From the NCBI RefSeq assembly GCF_048544455.1, contig NC_133537.1:13143541-13207540 (forward strand): DNA of 64,000 nt, read 5' to 3'. The DNA comes from Silene latifolia. Taxonomy: Eukaryota; Streptophyta; Magnoliopsida; Caryophyllales; Caryophyllaceae. Positions 21,537-33,631 of this stretch are shown one piece after another (position 1 is the stretch's first letter; each line of letters opens with the position of its first letter). A program made the position numbers and the translations under genes. The notes under the pieces are model-generated. The model was not told where the DNA came from, made no database searches, and saw only the letters and a program-made list of their open reading frames with translations.

Positions 21537-24065
21537 TGTAACACCCCCATTTATCCAGGAGCCTTTAGCTAGACATTCCCAAATAAATAGGACTGTTACC
21601 ATCTCGGTTTCCCGAGGTAGTGTATAACAAAGTACAACAAACCAAAGTACTTTAAATTAAAACTTTAGTGAATACATGTTTATTACAATTTAACTAACTA
21701 AAACTTAAAATAAAATAATTACAACTCGCAGCGGAAATAAATAAAGTGATATAACTACATTTGTGATCTAGACTCCTGCAGGTCCGAAAGCTCACACGCC
21801 CAAGCTCCCCATATCCAGCTAACTCAAAACCTGCTATTTAAATCTGCTCCCCATTTAACCGGAAATATTAAATGGTTCACCACAGGATGCCATCAATTAA
21901 AGCAGGCATCAATTTTATTTTGACACAGAAGCAAACATGTCAACCAATGGTTGAGTAGGAATAAAACTAAACAACAATAATAATAATCCAACCAAAATAT
22001 ACATCCTTGAAATTCTCATCATCTCATCCGTACAATTCACTTACGTCACTGGCAGTAGCACAACCCCCTTAACACCGTGCCATGCTCAACTGGCAGTAGT
22101 ACTTGCGTACCATGCTCACCTGGCAGTAGTAATTACTTACTATGCACAACTATCACTGGCAGTAGTAATTACTTACTATGCTCATCTGGCAGTAATGATT
22201 GCTCGCTATGCACAACTTGCAGTAACACCCTCCGTGTTATGCTCAACTAAATAATCAACTCTCCAACAATCCAATACTCAATGACAATCCCGTCTTACTG
22301 CTCAACCAACAATACACAATTACTCTATTTCCAATAAATCACAATATTAACTTTCACCTCATAAATCGTCAGATTTAAATATTCATTCACTGAACAATAA
22401 AACCGAGTTGAGTAGGAAATTCCTACCTGGCAAGCAAGCACTCCAATTACGCAACTCAAAGCAATCCAAATAATTAAAGCAATCCGATCCGATTATAATT
22501 CTTCACAACCATCACCTAATCAAAATATTATAATTCAATTCAATTCATTTATACTTTTATTCATTATTCAATTCATTATATTAATTTATTCGATTATAAT
22601 TATATTAATTATCTCCCGTGTAGATCATTACGTAAAAATCCGTCCACCCAATAAATTTGTATTAACCCCGTCACAATGACCACGTTACAACTCAAACACA
22701 CCACAACTCAAACACCCATACGCAACCGTGAACAACACACACACACCTCCCTTTTGCAGCCACCACACCCGGCCTACCAGCCACCTAGTGGCACCACCCC
22801 ATCTACCACCACTAGCCTGCACCACCATGACTCCCGACGACCTCCAGCCAGCAGCCCGACCTTCCCCTGCCACTCGCAGACCTACGCCCTAGCAACACAA
22901 CCATAAACATAATAATTACCGAAAACCCGACATCAAAATACACCGCCTATAAAACTCCTCTCTAACACCACCACAACTACCCACACCACAGATGGACACC
23001 ACCGTTGACACCACTGTCCCATGGTGGTTCCAGGGGTGGTCCCCACTTCCCCAATGGTCCCCTAACGAAGACACGACACTCGTCTTAAAACAGCTGCGAC
23101 AAAACCCCTGTTCTCACGATTTCCGGCCACCACCAACACCAGACGCCACCTGACACCACGCCAACACCTCTAAAGTGGTCTACTACCTCCCCCCATCACA
23201 ACCCTACCATGCCCAGGTCAAGACTCGGCCAATTAGGGGTTCAATTACCCACTACATATACCCACGACCTAACCCACAACACCCCCTGACCAGCCACCTT
23301 TAGCCGCCTGCCACCGCCACCCTAGGCCATCCCTGACACCACCACTACACCCATTCCAACCCTTGCAACCCCACGAACCACCTCCCAAAGTTTGGTCTCA
23401 TTCCGTCAAGGTTTGGGTCAGTTTCTAAGTGTCTTAAGATCGTCTGACATTCAGCTGTATAAGAAAATAAAACGAGATTAAAAGTTGTTACCTATTAATT
23501 ACCGCTTGCTAATTCCGTCTCCAAAAGCTCCTTCTTTTAATTTATGAATTATTTCTCAGATTTAAGGTGGTATTTATAGTGTAAGCTTTAGAGAATACGA
23601 GGTCGATTAGGAAACTATCTTAATTTACATATTCTAATTAGTATAGAAATTACTATAACTATAATTATCATTATATTATTATTATTATTATTATTATTAC
23701 ATATATTACTATTACCATAAGTAGGATTCCCTTATTTTATCTTTACTAATTTATTATCGCCTTAACTTATTATTAGTATCAATATAATTATTATCTTTAT
23801 ATATTTATTATTTCCATATTATATTATAAATTCCCGATATAAATCCCGATCACACTCCTACCCTATTCATTAAATTTCGGTCCACTACTTAATGGCACGT
23901 GGTCCAATACTCGATTACTAGCTAAGCCCAATTCCCGACTTGCTTTACTTAATTTATTATTCAACCAACGTTTTATTTGTAATTATTACTAGAAATGTCA
24001 TTTAATCACTCATTAAATTACATAAATTATTCTCATAACTTATCATTAAAATACGGGGTATTACA
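21537..24065 (-). repeat. 5' LTR of element C
   Basis: Same ends and content as the other LTR; minus-strand TATAAATA at 23571-23578; minisatellite at 22046-22250. The few differences from the partner LTR are scattered substitutions and short indels. Confidence 0.9.
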
Positions 24066-24070
24066 CCGGG

Positions 24071-25384
24071 TATGAATGTTCCGACCCCATGGAGGCTCTA
24101 ATCCTCACCTTTGAGTAGCTAAGTCGAGACTTAGGCCTAGTCTACGGCCTTTAATCTCACAGGGTAGTCAAGACTCAACAAACGGACTCCATTTCCTATG
24201 GCTAACCAAACGGTCACGGGCACGAGCCACGAGGAGGGAGAAGGCACAATCGGAGCGTAGTCATCCTAGGGGCATTTGACTCCCTTCCTAGACCATGTTC
24301 TTTCTTTAAAACCTTTATTTACAAACTGATGTAAGACTCGAAATTTGAAAACAAGTATATACAAGAACATATGCATGCGAAATTTGAACAAGAATAGAAA
24401 CATGCAACAAGTTGACTAAGCCTAACAGCACATCAACACCAACAATCCAATAGTTCCCCAAAGGAACATCCAAGGCACAAAAAAAAACCCGTCCTCCTCC
24501 ATATTATATAACAATATAAAAAGAGAGAAAATGGAAAAGGAGAAAGAGATAAGAACGTGTATACCAAGTGGTCTTCTAGTCTCCTTTTTGCCTCAAACGG
24601 TCAATGCCTATGCCAAAAGTTAGCCAACAAACAACATATATATACAATGCAATGTTTTTGTGATTTTTTTGAAAGTTTTTCTATTTTTTTGATTTTTTTT
24701 TTTTTGAAATTTTACCAAATTTACAAGCAAACTATTCACAAATTATTTACAAATATATACGAAGTAGATATTTCCCTCCACACACTTAAGGCTTTCATCG
24801 TCCTCGATGGAACGAAGTATAGGGAGGAAATAGGAAAAATGAAATACATATTTTTGTATTTTTGCAAATTATTCTCAAAATAAAATAACATGTTTTTGGT
24901 TTTTTTTTTGGGCCCGGTGACGGGAAAAGTGTGGGTGGGAGGCAAAGAGAATGAAAAAGAACGTGTTTTTGATGTTTTTAATTTTTTTTTTGAATATATG
25001 GAATCTCCTGCCCACACTTATCTTTGTACATAATGTATGGAGGGGACTCGGAAATTAAAAATGCATGTTTTTGTGAAATTTTCAATTTTTCAATTTATTT
25101 TGTGTTTTTAAATGGGGATGCAATGCATGAGCTAATCTAAATGCAAGAAATAAATAACAATGCAGCTAAATTATATGAATGCAAGCTACATGTGACGATT
25201 TGTACAAGAAATGAAATCTAATGCAAAGTATATGAATGCATCTAATATGGGATGACTAATCTACATATGATACAAGTATACTAAATGCATGCGGAATTGA
25301 AATATGAATGAGAGTTTGGATATGAGGGGAGCATACTTGTCATTTGGATTGAAGCGGGAGCAAGGTGGGCCACCAACTCGGCCC
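24071..25384 (-). other. 3' non-coding region of element A, continued
   Basis: No ORF of note. About 24066-24200 matches element D at about 43330-43450 in reverse complement. The hairpin CATC/GATG with loop GAGGAC is at 24796-24809 (minus), followed by AAGTGTGTGGAGGGAAATATC, an internal copy of the polypurine-tract block shared with D at 42670-42710. Confidence 0.65.
24796..24809 (-). promoter_or_regulatory. Internal hairpin plus PPT-like block in element A
   Basis: Stem CATC/GATG, loop GAGGAC, then AAGTGTGTGGAGGG 10 nt downstream on the minus strand. Counterpart of the internal block of D at 42670. Confidence 0.55.
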
Positions 25385-26890
25385 TCAAGAATCGGAACCC
25401 ATATCATCATCATCATTATCTCCGTCACCAAACCCGGAGTCTTGAATCAAATCATCGGAGTTGAAGGTTTGGTCACCTCCACTACCGCCGGTACCCAAGA
25501 GACCTCCCGTGAAGTCTCCACTCATCATCATCATGCCTCCACCACCACCCGTAGAAGGATCCCCCATGAAAGCACTACCGGACCTCGAGGCTCCTACTTC
25601 ACTAGCAAAGTAAGGGCGGATGCCCCCCACCCAATGGGCGTCATGCCCCTCCGGTCGTTGCTCGGGCCCAGGAGGAAAAATAGGGGCAGAGAAGTAGTCC
25701 GGTTGGAGGTTAAGACCCACGTGAACCATCCTCCCGTCCGCGCTCTGGTAATTGCCGTCGGGCCATGAAAAGTAAGAGGGGTGTGGGGCATCATAAGTGA
25801 CATACTCCCGCCTACAAAAATCATCGTAGATGGGTTAGGTGCCTGTGGACTGGTCGTAGTAAATGCGGTCCAACTTCCGCCCCAACACATCTCTCTCACT
25901 CACGGCCTTGGCTGTGGCAATGTCCATCCTTTCCATCCACTCGGTAAAGGTAGGTGGTATGGGAGGGTAGGAGAGCTGACCCGAGGAAGACCCCTCACCG
26001 GGTTGGAATTGCCATGGTGGGGGTTGGTGGGTCTGCGGCATAGTGTATTGGAGAGTGGAAGCGGTCGCCGCTCGGCTATCCCTTGAATACACACGAGGAG
26101 GTTTATGGGGAGGTTGGTCGGTGTATACCTCCGCTTCAAGCAGGAAGAGGTAATCACTCTTGTCTTGCTCAATTTTTATCGCAGAAGTATTGGGGAGCGG
26201 GATTGAATTGCGGTGGTTCATTTGCCAATATTCGCGCCCGTCAAGAGGATTAAACTTAAGCAATTCAAGCTTGGTGGTCATGTATTGTTTGGTCAAAAAA
26301 GTTTCCCCGGGCACCCAGTTCATAGTGGAAAGATCCACAGGACGGTCCAATGATTGAGCAATGCGGGTGATGATGCCACCCACATGAATTGGGACTTTTT
26401 GTCCCGGAGAATTGGCAATTTTGGACAAGTGAATTGCAAGATGGTGAGCCACATTTATCTTGTAGGCGGTGGGTTTAGTAAACAAGTAGGACCCCAAAAT
26501 TTCGAGTTCATTAGTCCTAAAGACCCACGGCTCATCCACCGCAAGAAGAGTACACCCCCTGAACCTATGCCAAACCCTAATGACGGGGTTGTGGCAAGAA
26601 ATTGCGGCCCGTTTGTCCTCAACGGCATCATCAAGACCGAATATAGCTTTCCAAACCCGGGAGTAGTGAATTGTAATAGGCGGGTTGTGGGATGTGACAT
26701 TGTCCAACCCAAAAATAGTAGCTAACCCCCCCTTTTTTAATTGAATTCTGATGTTGCGTTGTGCCGGTCTGCCGGCTGAGCACACCCCCCTTTTTTTTAA
26801 TTTCTCGAAATTTCCCTCAATTTCAATTGTTCTCGCTACCGGTGGACGAACCGTCTGCCGGTCCACCGGTAGAACACACCCCCATCTCAT
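25385..26890 (-). pseudogene. Athila-type ORF in env position, broken near its end
   Basis: An open minus-strand frame of 351 codons runs from 26890 to 25835, and a further frame to 25385 carries an acidic Gly/Asp-rich tail (DGDNDDDDMGSDS). Residues about 55-190 (HYSRVWKAIFGLDD, RFRGCTLLAVDEPW, VHVGGIITRIAQSLD) resemble the plant Athila ORF found downstream of integrase (PF03078-like). Its role is unknown; it holds the place of env but I see no signal peptide or clear membrane anchor. The first 50 or so codons are translated palindromic modules (LPVDR, VRPPVAR), so the true start is probably further in, or the modules were inserted into it. A frame change near 25830-25730 separates body and tail. 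Confidence 0.65.
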
Positions 26891-27189
26891 TTCTATTCAT
26901 TTTGACCCTTGACCTGTGTGTCCTGCCGGTGGACCCGCTGCCGGCAGAACACACCTCCACTCATTAACTCAACTTTTCTGAAAAACCACTCAACTCTTGA
27001 TGTGTGTCCTGTCGGCAGAACACACTCCTTGTTCTGCATTCTTCAATTTTCCAAGTACGATGTTCTCCCTGCCGGTGAGCCGGCTGCCGGCCTACCGGCA
27101 GGACACACACCCAGGTTCAATTTCTTCAAAATTAATTTGTGCTCGCTACCAGTGGACGGACCGGCTGCCGGTCCACCGGTAGAGCACAA
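26759..27189. repeat. Six CCGG-type palindromic modules inside element A
   Basis: Modules at about 26759-26786, 26832-26880, 26917-26957, 27003-27026, 27061-27109 and 27140-27189. The 27061 and 27140 copies are full length; those at 26759 and 27003 are cut down to one arm pair. Same design as in the LTRs of A and D. Confidence 0.8.
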
Positions 27190-27581
27190 CATTCAGCTTA
27201 ATTTCACCAATCTTCCAACATGTCCAAGTTTTCACTTAACTTGTAATTCGAGCTTTTCGTTTGGCCTCGGTACTCGTGTTTTCCACTATCAAGCCGACGC
27301 ATCATGCCGGGATTTCGTGCCGAATGAAAATTAGACTTGTTTTCCTCAAAGGTGAGCTCCGTCACTAATCCAAAATCGACAAAATGTGATCCCCAAGTCT
27401 CTCATTAACTACCTAAAATGCATGCTATTTACAAATTGCATGGGTTGCCTCCCATGTAGCGCCCTTGTTTTACGTCGTAGGCTCGACCAAGTCATGAATT
27501 ACATTCAAGGATGGGAAAGATAAGTATCAATAGAGTGTATCTTCAAGATGGGTGTCCCGGCAATGTAGTGCTTTAGGCGTT
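27190..27581 (-). other. Element A spacer between integrase end and modules
   Basis: On the minus strand the first bases after the D insertion continue the integrase C-terminus (QRLKHYIAGTP near 27575-27543), soon followed by stops. The Athila landmark GGGCGCTACATGGGAGGCAA is at about 27445-27465 (minus). The rest is non-coding. Confidence 0.6.
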
Positions 27582-30044
27582 TGATAAGTAGCATTTTAGT
27601 CGTATTTTACCCCGCATTTATACCTTATTCCGACTCGATTTTGTGTGCTTAAATGTTTAAATACCTCATTTAATAACTAATTTATAATAATTAGTCGTTT
27701 TAATTATAATTAATAATTAATGTATTTTTATATAATATTAGTATTATAATTACTTTATTAATATTATATAGGTAAAACGGAAAGCAAGGCGGGATTTGCG
27801 AACCAAGACGAGTCAAGGTGACGGGACAAAGTTGTAAGTCAAAGAGGAGAGGAAATAAAGGTCAACCTTTGACCTTTTACTATCAAAGTCAACTTTTGAC
27901 CCACCTCTATCATCATCATCCCTGCACAACACAACCGCCATTACCATCCTCCATTCAACTTTCATTTACCTCCTTCGTCATTCACCATTAACGACCTATT
28001 ATTCACCATCTCCCACCATCAGACCCACAACTATGACAACCTTCATCACCCGACACCGCCAACAACTCTTACCAGCAGCAATTTACAACTCCATTATCAC
28101 CATCCATCATCAACCTCTTCACCACCATTCAACCCGATATTCACTCACTCTGCATCCCCGAGCCCAATTAATCAGCAACACCGGCAACAACTAAACAACA
28201 TCACCACAACAATCACCATTCGCCCATTCATCATCATCACCCAATTCACCATTATTCATTTTCACCTTCATCACCATTGTCGACATACCCCGATCACCAA
28301 CACACCTCCCCTGCTACTTCACCATTCACCACCATCAATATCGACAACAACAGTCCACTGCCACCATCTCACCTACTCTGTACCCGTCACCACCATTCAT
28401 TCATCTTCACCCGCACGAAACACCAACATCAAAACCACCATTATCTACCTTCACTGCTCCTTCACCTCCTCCATTTCACAACCACCTTCTTCATTAATTC
28501 GACTTCCATCAACCACCATGGCAGCCACCCAACATTTAAACCCACATTCACCACCATCTCCACAAATCCAATTCCCACCATTAAACCACAATTGCTCCTC
28601 CTTCATTCAAGCATTATCAGCTCCGCTTGAACTTGGAAATGAAGGGAAGAAGGAAGAAGTCGGGAAGAGTAGTAGTGTATGCGTTCAAGCTAATCGAGCA
28701 ACCCAAATCTAAGATACCATTGCTGCTCCTTGAATTCGAATCACCAATGTCGAAATAAGAATCGAAACCGAGTTTATTTGAAGTTTTGTGTCCTCTGCCG
28801 GTACCCCGGCAGCCGACTCCCTCAACCGGCAGAACACACCCATTTTTTCCTCCTTTTTGTGAAAGTCTCGCTACCGGCATAGCAAACGACAACCGACAAA
28901 CCGGCATAACGCACCAAATCAAAATCTCGCATCAACTTTTGTCTCTTCTACCGGTGCCCCGGCAGCAGCTCAACCGGCACACAACAACAAACATCAATTC
29001 TCCTCCTTTCTTCAAGTGGTCTCGCTACCGGTATCATGCCCGACCGCCAGTGGACCGGCATGGCTCCACCTGCTTCGTCTTTGACTTTCCCTTTCCTCCT
29101 TTTATTTTTTGTTTTGTTTTAATAAGAATCCTGTGTCTGTCCTTTTTGTTTAGGGGTCAATTGATTTTGTATTATTAGGATTAGTATTATTATTATTAGC
29201 ATTATTATAATATTATTGTTATTATTAGACTAATAGAATAGTATAAAGAGGACATTAGACAAGAACACTACAACTTCACTTACACACACTACCACAATTT
29301 AGATTAAAAAATTAGACTAGTTAGTTCATCTTTCTCTCAATATTGTAGAACCCTAATATTTCATCTCTCATTTTCATTCAATAAAAAGTTGTAATCTTTC
29401 TTTAGTTTTAGTTTAATTCTTCCTTTGTTCATTCAAGTTCTTCATTTTCTCAAGAGTATACAATTAGTCATTTGGGTTGTATTTGGGAGACAAGAAGAAA
29501 TTCATCTTCCATTATTATCCAAGTTTGTTCCTTTCCTCTTTGTTGGTACAATCCTTATCTTTTATTTACATTTACTTCAATTGTTTACATTTCTTATGTT
29601 GTTTAATCATTATTCATTTAAAGTAGTAACCTTTATTATGTTTGCAATGTTTACTTGTATTTTGTTACAATTTGTTGTTAATTTCTCACCCATGAACATG
29701 AGTGAGTAGTCTCATCTAAGGTCTAGGGGGAATTTGGGTAATTAAGGGGATGAATTTGGGTTGTTAACCTTTTGAATTGGGTGATTATGTGGTTTCTACT
29801 CTTAATGCATTTGAAGTGTTTATGGAAATGCCTCAATGAAAATTGGACATTTTATTAACATGTTTGGCTTACCTTGGTGCATTGTGCTATTAGATAGTTT
29901 TAGAAGTGTATCAATGAGTTTTAATGAAAGTTAGAACATCTCTTTGATGCATTCGATCCGTCTTAGTGCTCATGCTATTGGGTAGTCTTTATGCTTTATT
30001 TGTAGCTTGTTCATCTCGATTAAGTGACAACTTATTGAGGAGCT
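27582..30044 (+). repeat. 5' LTR of D, first part
   Basis: It starts TGATAAGTAG after TSD GCGTT and breaks at the insertion point of B (GAGCT, 30040-30044). It contains a low-complexity CACCA-rich stretch (27900-28600), four palindromic modules (28790-29062), a TATA-like TATAAAGAGG near 29237 and AATAAA near 29380. Confidence 0.9.
28790..29062. repeat. Four CCGG-type palindromic modules, 5' LTR of D
   Basis: Modules at about 28790-28832, 28866-28915, 28946-28982 and 29022-29062. Outer arms are of the type TCTGCCGGT / ACCGGCAGA. Several CCGG sites are decayed compared with the 3' LTR copy at 46174-46447. Confidence 0.8.
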
Positions 30045-30634
30045 TGATACCCGTCGTTGTGAGTACCAAAAATAAAATTTATATTTCCTATTAAGACTAA
30101 CAAAAGCTAGTGGTAACAGGGTCAAACCACAGAGAGGCAGATGTAATTATTAGATGTCTAATTTCAGTCTAAGGTAACAGTGTGTGGGGGTTGAGTTGAT
30201 TTGGTCTATAGCTAAAGGCAAATAAAGACAGTAAACTAAATAAACGGATAAAATCAAGAAATAAAAGGGTGCAAGGATGATCGGTTCACTATAGTTTCGG
30301 CGGCAGCAAACTAGGTAGGTTTAAAACAATCACGTGAGATGGGAAAATAAGAGGTCCTTTCGGTCCACTCTCACAGGTAGCATCTTTCGATCTCGCTACA
30401 GGTCCCTAATACCGCTAATACTGACTCTCGTCCTGAAAAGTGACTAAAGGTCTAAATTAATCTATCTTTCGATCTAATTAATCTAGTCGTCTTAATTAAG
30501 TAGGCTATCTCCCTTCCCTATCTTTCGATCTTTATTGGGTCGGTCAAATCCTAGGTATTCAACTAGTCGCGTGCACTCGATTCGTCAAACACAACAATTA
30601 AAACAATTAAAACGAAACAATCTCAGCATGGCCA

Positions 30635-30665
30635 GTCGATCGACCAGGGAACCCAGTCGATCGAC
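30635..30665. repeat. GTCGATCGAC palindrome doublet 1 (LTR of B)
   Basis: Perfect 10-bp palindromes at 30635-30644 and 30656-30665, 11 bp apart. The copy in the other LTR is at 37673-37703. Confidence 0.85.
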
Positions 30666-31167
30666 CGGCATGCGATTTCAGGCCGTGTTAAATCTAATGC
30701 CGCCTAACCTACAGATCCCCTACATCCTAGCACAATTAATTTAGCTACTCATACTAGGAATGATAACAATAATGGAATTAACGAAATTAACTACTGAATT
30801 CATGTTTAAATCGACGGAATAAAAGGCTAGCATAAAACGATAATTATGGCTTCGGGAAACTAACTAACAATTCTATACTATGAACGATAAAGTAATGAAA
30901 CTGAAAATAAGCAGAGGAAAATACCGTGAAGATGAATGGTAACAGAAAGATTAAAAGAACGAATGAAAGCAATATCCCGAACCCTAATTCTTTAATATGC
31001 TAAAACTGATAAAGAACTCAAGGAAAACTAGATAAATTTCTGAATGAATATCTCCGTAAACTAGGTTACGTTATATAGCAAACTCACGTAACTTTATTCC
31101 TAAACCTAACATAGCTTTGGGCTTCAAGTTTCTCGATCTATTGATTCACGTCTGAAGTAGCGGTTTG

Positions 31168-31269
31168 GTCGATCGACCACTATGACCGGTCGATCGACTG
31201 GTCTGCTATGCACAGTAGTTCCTGGAAGTCGTGGGTTGGTCGATCGACTAAGGGAGCCAGTCGATCGAC
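31168..31269. repeat. GTCGATCGAC palindrome doublets 2 and 3 (LTR of B)
   Basis: Palindromes at 31168-31177 and 31189-31198 (11 bp apart), and at 31239-31248 and 31260-31269 (11 bp apart). Each pair has the same 21-bp centre-to-centre distance. Copies in the other LTR are at 38206-38236 and 38277-38307. Confidence 0.85.
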
Positions 31270-31570
31270 TGCTTTAGTTGATTCTTGACTTCTAACTTCT
31301 CGTGGATTTGTTTTTCGGGCCTTGAAATGCGCACCAAGCTCGTTCCTTAAGTAAATACTTCATGTCAAATGCGGTCAAGATACTCGGGACGGATTTAGCT
31401 CAATATCTACTCATTTCCGCATAAATCTGCAATATTACATAAAAATACGAAAGTAGACGAAATGGGGCAAATAGTAGCCTTAAACTACATAAATGAGCTC
31501 TGAAATGCGTGTAAAATAGGGTGTAAAACATCATATAAAAGACACGCATCAAACTTCCCCAAACCAAACC

Positions 31571-31590
31571 CTTGCTTGTCCCCAAGCAAG
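31571..31590 (-). promoter_or_regulatory. Pre-PPT hairpin of element B (terminal copy)
   Basis: Stem CTTGCTT/AAGCAAG, 7 bp perfect, loop GGGGAC on the minus strand. It ends 19 nt before the 3' LTR, followed by the tract GGTTTGGTTTGGGGAAG. Confidence 0.75.
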
Positions 31591-32239
31591 AACTAGACTC
31601 GATCTAAAGGAACGAGTCCAATCTCAGAGCGAAATGCAATTGAATAGCCTAAACCGATTTAATGCACAACCAACAATCAATTAGAGATGTGAATCATGCA
31701 AACGAGTTATAGAGTCGTTAAAAACTGCTGAACCGCTGACTATAGAGACTTATCAAATTGGACTCTCACGGGTCGCTCAAATCACTCAAATAAGCACAAG
31801 GTGAATATAAGTATAAGATAGAAAGAATTCATTTTGTTGGTGACACTCACCTAACTACGACCTATAAGAACATGCCTGCAATATAATATGAAAGAAATCT
31901 CTACAACCGTACATATGCATTCCAACCGAACAAATGACCATGACACATGTCGAGGTATATATGGGATATGTGAGGTAATGGGCAGGAAAGGCAAAACATT
32001 TATGCGAATGTGGGGGTACAGGTGATCAAGCTAGTACCGTAACAAAACCATATGACAATATCCACTTCTTGCTCAAAATTCAATCGATACGGTGCTATAG
32101 CAAGCACAAAACTCACAATCTCCGTAATAAATCAACTCCTCATAATATATAAATGAAACATGGGAGCAAAAATCGCCATTTGATAAAGACTTGAATCGTG
32201 CGAAATGATTTTTTTTTCTCTTTCTCTTTTCGGGTAGCG

Positions 32240-32270
32240 GTCGATCGACCGATGATGCCAGTCGATCGAC
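32240..32270. repeat. GTCGATCGAC palindrome doublet 4 (interior of B)
   Basis: Perfect palindromes at 32240-32249 and 32261-32270, 11 bp apart, embedded in a pyrimidine-rich stretch. Confidence 0.85.
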
Positions 32271-33059
32271 TGCCTATACAGTACAGCACTCTTTTTTTTT
32301 TCTCTTTTTCGAATCATTTCTCTCTTTTTTTTTTTTTTCTTTTCTATATCTTTCTTTCCTTCCTTTCATCTTCCAATCATCATCTCAAAAGAGCATTTGC
32401 CACCAAAAACGTAGTAACAATCCCAAAAACATAAACTACTAGCTTGACAAGGGCAGGTTAAATGTAGGATGTAGTAATGGGACAAAAGGCTGTTTTTGGC
32501 AGTGTGGAGGTTATGGGTAAAATGAAAAAAAGGGACCTCTACCACATGTGTCAACTAACCACAAACCGAATGCATACATGTATTAAGCAGATTAAGTTCA
32601 TATTTATGCAAATTAATGAAACATGTCTCATAAGGAGTACTACTCACATTCCTAGATGAACTGGTCACAGATGACACCAGTTATAGGCTCTAAAACTCAG
32701 AAATATAAGTAGTTTGCCAAAAATCAAAGTCAAGTCTAAAGTCCAGCAAGAAATTAACGAAAACTCGTAGATATGCATTTATGATTCTACTAATAACATG
32801 TTAATCAGCAAGGCTTAGGCAAAAACAGATGCAAATGCAATGTCATCATTGAAATACTACCGTTCCGACTCGACCTATATGCTAAAATAAACGTGCATTT
32901 TTTTGAAATTTTTGAATTTTTTCAATTTTTTGAATTTTTGTATATATATATGAGAAACGAAACAAACAAATCCAAACTGAAATAAAAAATGCAAACTGAA
33001 ATGTAAACGTGAATGCAAGCAAATGATATGTGACGCAAAACCCTTCCCCAAACCAAATC

Positions 33060-33079
33060 GCACAATGTCCCCATTGTGC
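33060..33079 (-). promoter_or_regulatory. Pre-PPT hairpin of element B (internal copy)
   Basis: Stem GCACAAT/ATTGTGC, 7 bp perfect, loop GGGGAC on the minus strand, followed by GATTTGGTTTGGGGAAGG. The stem differs at most positions from the terminal copy while pairing is kept. Confidence 0.75.
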
Positions 33080-33164
33080 AAAATCATGTAATGAAAGAAA
33101 AGAGAAATGGGAATTTGCGAGAAAATTAAGTAAACAAGAAATGAAGTAAGGACTTGGAACTCAC

Positions 33165-33336
33165 AAGACTTTAATCGCAGCAAAAGGAAACCTCCTCAAA
33201 CCAGCCTGAGCTAGGAGGTTTCAGTAGCCAGCAGTGCTACCAAAAAGTACAAGACTTTAAGCGCAGCAAAAGGAAACCTCCCCAAACCAGCCTGAGCTAG
33301 GAGGTTTCAGTAGCCAGCAGTGCTACCAAAAAGTAC
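33165..33336. repeat. 86-bp tandem duplication with internal hairpin
   Basis: Two copies begin AAGACTTTAA at 33165 and 33251. Each contains AAACCTCC...GGAGGTTT arms about 18 bp apart. Copies differ by very few bases, so the duplication is recent. Confidence 0.85.
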
Positions 33337-33528
33337 CTAAAAAGACAAAATAACCACGCATAAGTCCGAGAAAACAATTTTTGAAGCGGTATAATGTGCA
33401 TAAGATGAAGAAATTGAAGAAAACAGAATTATGTCGGAAAATAAAGAGAAAGAAAGACTCCCTCAATTCCGCAAAACGACCAAACACAGCAGGGGAAAGG
33501 TCATTAATAGGTACAGCAGCAGGCAACG

Positions 33529-33631
33529 GTCGATCGACCATCTCACCCAGTCGATCGACCAGGTGAACAGGAACAGAAGCTCCTGGAACTGTGCAGCTCA
33601 GTCGATCGACCATAAGGGTCAGTCGATCGAC
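33529..33631. repeat. GTCGATCGAC palindrome doublets 5 and 6 (interior of B)
   Basis: Palindromes at 33529-33538 and 33550-33559, and at 33601-33610 and 33622-33631; both pairs have 11-bp spacers. Confidence 0.85.

Larger units (their letters stand above)
17347..24065 (-). mobile_element. Element C: complete non-autonomous Tekay/Del-like retrotransposon (6719 bp)
   Basis: Two LTRs of 2549 and 2529 bp flank a 1641-bp interior, and a perfect 5-bp duplication CCGGG stands at 17342-17346 and 24066-24070. On the minus strand it runs 5' LTR (21537-24065), PBS TGGTATCAGAGC, interior, polypurine tract, 3' LTR (17347-19895). The interior has no gag or pol and no ORF of note, so it must move in trans (LARD-like). 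Lineage is inferred from the TGTAATACCCC/GGTGTTACA ends and the initiator-tRNA-Met-type PBS. The LTRs are almost identical, so insertion is fairly recent. Confidence 0.9.
30045..31551 (-). repeat. 3' LTR of element B
   Basis: TG...CA ends, minus-strand TATA-like TATATAA near 31071-31077, and four GTCGATCGAC palindromes (30635, 30656, 31168, 31189) plus two more at 31239 and 31260. Confidence 0.92.

Noticed and set aside
15101..27189. Regularly spaced palindromes as a CRISPR array
   Set aside because: Plant retroelement context, variable module length, no uniform spacers and no cas genes.
28277..28712. Pro/Thr/His-rich ORFs in the LTRs of D (also 45417-46117)
   Set aside because: Low-complexity CACCA-rich LTR sequence; kept in both copies only because they are the two LTRs of one element.
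29425..29709. 94-codon hydrophobic ORF in D LTR, also at 47175
   Set aside because: Conserved between LTRs by recent common origin; T-rich sequence naturally encodes Phe/Leu. No promoter or family support.
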